The notes beneath the pieces were generated by a model, which saw only the letters and a list, made by a program, of their open reading frames with translations, did no database searches and was not told where the DNA came from. Shown piece by piece: positions 59,487-64,000 of a DNA stretch of 64,000 nt (position 1 is the first letter of the stretch; each line of letters starts with the position of its first letter). A program made the translations under genes and the position numbers. The stretch spans positions 1-64,000 of the forward strand of contig CAZRWD010000001.1 in the NCBI GenBank assembly GCA_964603785.1, given 5' to 3'. The DNA is from CAZRWD01 sp964603785. GTDB taxonomy: Bacteria; Fermentibacterota; Fermentibacteria; Fermentibacterales; Fermentibacteraceae.

Positions 59487-60879
59487 GACCCTTCTCGTGA
59501 ACCCGCCCTCGGCCATCGGGGTGTACGACAGGAGCCACATCAGGGTTGCCATCACGTCGGCCCCCTTCATCACCCTCGCCAGCCTGGCGGGAGCCCTCCT
59601 CGAGGCCGGCGAGGAGGTCGAGATAGCCGACCTGATGATCGAGGGGATGCCGGAGGATGCCTACAGGCAGACCCTGCGCAGGTTCCGCCCGGACTTCGTC
59701 GGGCTGACCTTCACCACCCCCCTTTGGAGCGAGGCCGAGAGACTGGCCCGCATAGCCTCCGAGGAGCTCCCCGGAGTGGTCACGATAGCCGGAGGGGTGC
59801 ATGCCACCACCCTGCCGGGGGAGGTCCTGGAGAGCGGGGCGTTCCATCTGGTCGTGATGGGCGAGGGGGAGAGGACGCTCGTGGAGATCTGCTCCGGGGC
59901 TCCCGTCCCGGGCATCGACGGGGTGGCTTACCTGGACGGCGGGGCGCTGACCCTGACCGCGCCGCGGGTGCTCATCGAGGACCTGGACCTGCTGCCCCTC
60001 CCGGCCTGGCAGCTGCACGACCTCCGGTACTACCGGGCCCCGCACATCGCCGCGAGGCGGAACCCCGTGGGCTACATGGAGACCAACAGGGGCTGCAACC
60101 ACCACTGCCTCTACTGCAGCCAGACGATCTTCGGCCACCATGTGAGGTTCAAGTCCCCCGAAAGGGTCGTCGACGAGATGTTCCGGATGCTCGAGATCGG
60201 GTTCCGCGACATACACATCAAGGACAACAACTTCACCGCCGACATCTCCCGGGCCTCCGAAGTCTGCCGGCTGCTGGTCGAGAGGGGGTTCGACGCCCCC
60301 TGGGCCCTCCCCACGGGGGTCAACGTCCACGACGTGAGCGGGGAGTTCTTCGAGCTGGCGAGGCGCGCGGGCTGCTACCAGGTGGCCTTCGGCATCGAGA
60401 GCGGGGTGGACGAGATCCTCGGGCGCGTGAACAAGAGGCAGACCTCCGCGGAGATCCGCGAGGCGGTCCTGATGGCTCACAGAGCGGGCCTCGAGACCGT
60501 GGGCTTCTTCATGATGGGGCTGCCCGGCGACACCGAGGAGACCATGCGGGAGACCATCGACTTCGCATGCTCGCTGCCCCTCACCTACGCCAAGGCTTCC
60601 ATGACGCTCCCCTTCCCGTCCTCGGCCCTCTTCCGGATGCTGGACCGGGAGGGCAGGATCCTCTCCAGGGACTGGGACAAGTACAACTTCCACTGCACGA
60701 GCGAGGTCTGGGAGCACGACAGCCTCTCGTGGGACACGATACGGCGCTACTACGGACTGTTCCACAGGAGGTTCTACTTCAGGCCGTCCTACATCTGGAG
60801 ACGGTTCCTGCGCGACATCAGGATGGGCCAGCTGCTCGACGACGCGAAGGCGGTCCTCTCGAACAGCTGGCTGGACTGA
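59479..60879 (+). CDS. B12-binding radical SAM protein
   Basis: 466 residues. The N-terminal cobalamin-binding domain (about 1-150) begins TLLVNPPSAIGV and includes IAGGVHATTLPGEVL and VMGEGERTL. The radical SAM domain follows, with NRGCNHHCLYCSQ (CX3CX2C, about 205-212), HIKDNNFT, FGIESGVDEIL and FFMMGLPGDTEETM. Substrates of this class range from lipids to tetrapyrroles and are not predictable here. SD GGAAGGAG precedes ATG. Overlaps the protease gene by 8 nt. Confidence 0.93.
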   Translation: MSRTLLVNPPSAIGVYDRSHIRVAITSAPFITLASLAGALLEAGEEVEIADLMIEGMPEDAYRQTLRRFRPDFVGLTFTTPLWSEAERLARIASEELPGVVTIAGGVHATTLPGEVLESGAFHLVVMGEGERTLVEICSGAPVPGIDGVAYLDGGALTLTAPRVLIEDLDLLPLPAWQLHDLRYYRAPHIAARRNPVGYMETNRGCNHHCLYCSQTIFGHHVRFKSPERVVDEMFRMLEIGFRDIHIKDNNFTADISRASEVCRLLVERGFDAPWALPTGVNVHDVSGEFFELARRAGCYQVAFGIESGVDEILGRVNKRQTSAEIREAVLMAHRAGLETVGFFMMGLPGDTEETMRETIDFACSLPLTYAKASMTLPFPSSALFRMLDREGRILSRDWDKYNFHCTSEVWEHDSLSWDTIRRYYGLFHRRFYFRPSYIWRRFLRDIRMGQLLDDAKAVLSNSWLD

Positions 60880-60880
60880 C

Positions 60881-62185
60881 ATGCCGATCCGCGGGGGCAG
60901 GCCGGTGTCATGGGCTCTCGCGGTGGAGGCCGTCCTCCTGGTCCTGGCGCTCGTCCTGCTGCTCGTGCCGGACTGGCCGCTCGACTTCGTGGAGATCCGC
61001 ACCATACCCTCCCGCGCCCTGATCGAGCCGGAGGAGGGTCCCTCCCTGACATCCCCGGCCATGCTCCCCGTACCGGCGAGCGGCGTGCGGGTGAGGATCT
61101 CCAGGCCGGGGTACCTGCCCGCCGACACCACGATCGAGCTCGGGACGGGCGTCTATCTGGTCTACCTCGGCTACCTCTTCCCGGTCTCCATCGGCTCGAT
61201 ACCGCCAGGCGCGGAGGTCAGGGTCGATGGAGCGCCTGCGGGAAGGACCCCGGTGGTCGTCGAGGTGACATCCCCGGGAACGCACGTCATCGAGGCTGTC
61301 TCGCCCGATTCGGTCATCCTCAGGGACACGATCGTGCTGGCCGGCAACAGGCGGAGGGAGGTGCTCTTCAGGTTCCCGACCCCCGTCTCCGGGGGGCTGG
61401 TGTTCATACCCGGCGGGACCTTCGACTTCCAGAGCACTGATGGAGCCCGGCTCCCGGCCGCCCCTGCCGGGCTCGCGCCCTACTACATCGGCGCGACCGA
61501 GGTCACCAACGCCTCCTTCTGCATGTTCCTGAACGCGGTCGATCCCCTCGCCCTGCCCGACAGCGTGATGGGCAGGGGTCTCACGCCGCTCCTGGGAGAC
61601 CTGTTCAGGTGCGACTACCCGCTGGACATCATGGCGGTCCCGACCGGGGGCTATGCGGTCCATGAAGGCCTCGAGACGCACCCCGTCCGGGGTCTGACGG
61701 TGGCGGCCTGTCTGCGCTACTGCGAATGGCTCACGCAGGTGGACACCAGGGACCTAGTATTCCGCCTCCCCACGGAGCACGAGTGGGAGTACGCGGCCCG
61801 TGCGGGCGGAGGGATCTCCTGGCCATGGGGGGACGAAGAGCCCGACGGAACCCTCCTCAACTGCTCCGACTCCTGCGAGGGCATCGCCCGGAGGGCGCCG
61901 TGGATCGTGGACGGGTACCCCGAGACCTCGCCTGCGGGCTCCTTCCCCCCGAATCCGTGGGGGCTCCGGGACATGGCCGGCAACGTCTGGGAGTGGTGCT
62001 CCGACTGGCAGGGCGGTGAAGCCTCCGCCAGCTTCGCCGGAGGTGACACCATCCGCTGCCTGAGAGGCGGCAGCTGGCTCTCGGACCCGCTCGACTGCAG
62101 GTGCGCCTCGAGACTGGGGCTCGACGGCACGCTGGGCTATCCATTCGCGGGATTCCGCCTTGCCGCGGAGATCCCGGGCCCGTAG
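60881..62185 (+). CDS. Membrane-anchored PEGA and FGE-sulfatase (SUMF1-like) domain protein
   Basis: 434 residues. One membrane helix (about 10-29) anchors it. A PEGA-like beta module follows (about 95-150: SIGSIPPGAEVRVDGAPAGRTP). The FGE/SUMF1 domain (about 165-434) has LVFIPGGTF, YYIGATEVTNASFCMFLN, LPTEHEWEYAARAG, WGLRDMAGNVWEWCSDW, CLRGGSWL and GFRLA. Some members make formylglycine in sulfatases, others bind or hydroxylate; catalytic cysteines are not certain here. Exposed outside the inner membrane. Confidence 0.85.
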   Translation: MPIRGGRPVSWALAVEAVLLVLALVLLLVPDWPLDFVEIRTIPSRALIEPEEGPSLTSPAMLPVPASGVRVRISRPGYLPADTTIELGTGVYLVYLGYLFPVSIGSIPPGAEVRVDGAPAGRTPVVVEVTSPGTHVIEAVSPDSVILRDTIVLAGNRRREVLFRFPTPVSGGLVFIPGGTFDFQSTDGARLPAAPAGLAPYYIGATEVTNASFCMFLNAVDPLALPDSVMGRGLTPLLGDLFRCDYPLDIMAVPTGGYAVHEGLETHPVRGLTVAACLRYCEWLTQVDTRDLVFRLPTEHEWEYAARAGGGISWPWGDEEPDGTLLNCSDSCEGIARRAPWIVDGYPETSPAGSFPPNPWGLRDMAGNVWEWCSDWQGGEASASFAGGDTIRCLRGGSWLSDPLDCRCASRLGLDGTLGYPFAGFRLAAEIPGP

Positions 62186-62277
62186 AGGCTTGACCTCCGC
62201 ACGAGGATGGCGCAAGTATCCACCCCGAGGGGGCGTCCGCCCCTGACGGGCTTCTCCGCGACAAGGAGGGCGGTTTC

Positions 62278-64000
62278 GTGCAGAGAACAATTCCCGGCGG
62301 CCCGCTCATCGATCCGCCCCCGTTCCGCTGCATCAGATCCATGCTCGAAAGGGCCGCGGCCCTCGACCCTGACAAGGAGGCGATAAGAGAGCCCCAGCCG
62401 GACGGGACCTGGCGGTCGGTCTCCTACGGGAGCCTGAGGCGGGATGTCGAGGCGCTGGCCCGCTACCTGTCGAAGGGCGGGAGGAAGCCGGTGGTGGGGG
62501 TCGTGGGCAGGAACTCCGCCGCGTGGGCGAAGGTGTACCTGGCGACCATGAGGGCCGGCGGAGTGATAGTGCCGATAGACAGGGAGCTCCCCTTCCCGGA
62601 GATGAGGGCGATCCTGCACTATTCGGGGGCGGGACTGGTCTTCTTCGACTCCTCCTATGCCCAGGACTTCATCACCTCTGGCTCCGGTCACGGGAGGCCC
62701 ATCGAGCACGTCGTGATGAACTCCACGGGCCCCGCAGGCTGCGCCACCCTCGAGCAGGTGCTCGCCGAGGGGGCCGGTATCCATGCCGAGCTGCCCGACG
62801 AGCTCGACACGGCGGCGCCCGCGGCCATCTACTACACCTCCGGGACCATGGGCCAGGCCAAGGGCGTGGTCCTGTCGCAGGACAACATCCTCTCGGTGGT
62901 CAGGCAGATGCACCAGATGGTCAGGATAGAGAGGTCGGACGTGTTCCTCTCGGTGCTCCCCATGCACCACACCTACGAGTGCAGCTGCGGTTTCCTCGGC
63001 CCGATCAGCACCGGAGCGTCCTATGTGATCTGCCGCGGCCTGAAGTACGTGGGCGAGGACATCGCAGGCTCGGGCGCCACTGTCGTCCTGAGCGTGCCAC
63101 TGATGTGGGAGGCCGTCTACCGCAAGATAATGGCGGGAATCAGAGCGAAGCCCGGCGGCAGGATGAAGTACCGCATCGGTCTGGCCCTGGCCGGGGCCGC
63201 CGGCCTCGTGGGGGCGGGGGGTGTGAGGCGCAGGCTCTTCTCTCCGGTGCACGAGAAGTTCGGAGGCAGGATAAGGTTCCTCATCTCCGGAGGAGCCGGC
63301 GTCGATCCGCTGGTCGCCCGCGGCTTCCTGAAACTGGGCTTCCAGTTCCTGCAGGGATACGGGCTCACCGAAGCCTCGCCCCTCGTGTCCGTCAACAGGC
63401 CCGGGGCCAACAGGCCCGCGTCCGTCGGCCCGCCGCTCCCCCTCGACGAGGTGCGCATCGACGACGCCGACGAGGACGGGGTGGGAGAGATCGTGGTGAG
63501 GGGTCCCAACGTGATGCTGGGCTATCACAACGATCCGGAGGAGACCGCCAGGGTCCTCTCCCCGGACGGCTGGCTCAGGACCGGCGACTTCGGCTACCTC
63601 GACGACGACGGCTTCCTCTTCATCACCGGGCGCAAGAAGAACGTGATCGTCGCCAAGAACGGCAAGAACGTCTATCCCGAGGAGATCGAGTCCAAGCTCA
63701 ACCGGTCGGACCTCGTGATGGAGTCGATGGTCTTCGGACGCGAATCCAGGACCAAGGGCGAGGAGATCTGGGTCGTCGTGGTCCCCGACATGGAGAGGCT
63801 CATAGAGCGGGCCGAGATGAAGGGCGACAGCCTCACCCCGGAGTATGCCAGGGACATGGTCTCCCGGGAGGTGAGGCACTACAACGCGTCGCAGCCCGTC
63901 TACAAGAGGGTGTCTTGCCTCATACTGCGCTCGGAGGAGCTCCCGAAGACGACGACACGGAAGATCAGGCGCAGGGATGTCCTGAAGGAAGCCGGTCTGG
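62278..64000 (+). CDS. Long-chain acyl-CoA synthetase (3' end cut by window)
   Basis: GTG 62278 follows AAGGAGGG; 574 codons are visible with no stop before the window ends. Adenylation motifs: YYTSGTMGQAKGVVLSQDN (about 184-202), LPMHHTYE, LISGGAGVDP, GYGLTEASP, DGWLRTGDFGYLDDDGF, GRKKNVIVAKNGKNVYPEEIE and LPKTTTRKIRRR near the end. The FadD-like long-chain class usually has about 600 residues, so only a short piece is missing. It activates fatty acids with ATP and CoA. Confidence 0.93.
   Translation, partial: MQRTIPGGPLIDPPPFRCIRSMLERAAALDPDKEAIREPQPDGTWRSVSYGSLRRDVEALARYLSKGGRKPVVGVVGRNSAAWAKVYLATMRAGGVIVPIDRELPFPEMRAILHYSGAGLVFFDSSYAQDFITSGSGHGRPIEHVVMNSTGPAGCATLEQVLAEGAGIHAELPDELDTAAPAAIYYTSGTMGQAKGVVLSQDNILSVVRQMHQMVRIERSDVFLSVLPMHHTYECSCGFLGPISTGASYVICRGLKYVGEDIAGSGATVVLSVPLMWEAVYRKIMAGIRAKPGGRMKYRIGLALAGAAGLVGAGGVRRRLFSPVHEKFGGRIRFLISGGAGVDPLVARGFLKLGFQFLQGYGLTEASPLVSVNRPGANRPASVGPPLPLDEVRIDDADEDGVGEIVVRGPNVMLGYHNDPEETARVLSPDGWLRTGDFGYLDDDGFLFITGRKKNVIVAKNGKNVYPEEIESKLNRSDLVMESMVFGRESRTKGEEIWVVVVPDMERLIERAEMKGDSLTPEYARDMVSREVRHYNASQPVYKRVSCLILRSEELPKTTTRKIRRRDVLKEAGL

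Noticed and set aside
62200..62277. Terminator between the FGE-like gene and the acyl-CoA ligase
   Set aside because: The GGGGCG/CGCCCC pairing leaves too short a loop and has no T-tract.

Overview
GC-rich (roughly two thirds G+C), densely packed bacterial DNA, mostly on the plus strand, with many 4-nt start/stop overlaps. No rRNA, tRNA or CRISPR was seen. Many secreted proteins end in an NP...VYDLxGR...GVYxV type C-terminal domain like those used by type IX secretion. There are also FG-GAP/VCBS propellers with DxDxDG calcium motifs and a gingipain-family C25 protease. Together these suggest an uncultured, high-GC lineage of the Fibrobacteres-Chlorobi-Bacteroidetes superphylum (Fermentibacterota or Eisenbacteria-like). 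That placement is an inference from gene style only.

Layout. 1-4.2 kb: the end of an FG-GAP exoprotein, two secreted proteins (one caspase-like) and an M42 aminopeptidase. 4.2-7.5 kb: a less GC-rich accessory island with a MazEF-type toxin-antitoxin pair, small membrane proteins and a macrodomain-like protein. It contains two convincing integron attC sites, so at least part of it is a gene-cassette array, and no integrase is present in the window. 7.5-11.2 kb: secreted M15 peptidase, discoidin-like protein and a polytopic membrane protein. 11.6-17.2 kb: three tandem FG-GAP exoprotein paralogs with near-identical sorting domains and, in two of them, a G8 tract at the same position. 17.5-20.7 kb: katG followed by three small genes. 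20.8-26.7 kb: a secreted SH3-like protein, a diguanylate cyclase, DUF3795 proteins, a methyltransferase and an S10 serine carboxypeptidase. 26.7-31.8 kb (minus): a two-gene exoprotein operon including the C25 protease. 32.3-34.3 kb (minus): PadR regulator with membrane partner, and a flavin reductase. 34.4-40.0 kb: cyclase/ATPase/TPR regulator, then an overlapping isochorismatase - FAD oxidoreductase - RlmN-like radical SAM operon.

40.0-42.3 kb: an RRM RNA-binding protein behind a leader that can form five consecutive hairpins, then another FG-GAP exoprotein. 42.3-47.3 kb: M29-type aminopeptidase, methyltransferase, secreted M28 peptidase and a zinc-ribbon membrane protein. 47.3-54.6 kb: ABC-2-like membrane protein, YqgF/RuvX-like nuclease, MltG, coiled-coil protein, SPFH/zinc-ribbon protein, an AMP-forming ligase whose C-terminus looks like a degenerate AroQ chorismate mutase, and DAHP synthase. 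54.6-58.7 kb: glycolytic operon pfk-gap-pgk-tpi in which the phosphofructokinase carries residues typical of PPi-dependent enzymes. 58.7-64 kb: CPBP protease, B12-binding radical SAM protein, formylglycine-generating-enzyme-like protein and a truncated long-chain acyl-CoA ligase.

Most notable: the attC cassettes around mazEF, the ligase/chorismate-mutase-like fusion beside DAHP synthase, the structured leader of the RRM gene, the reduced RlmN-like radical SAM operon, and the G-tracts in exoprotein genes.
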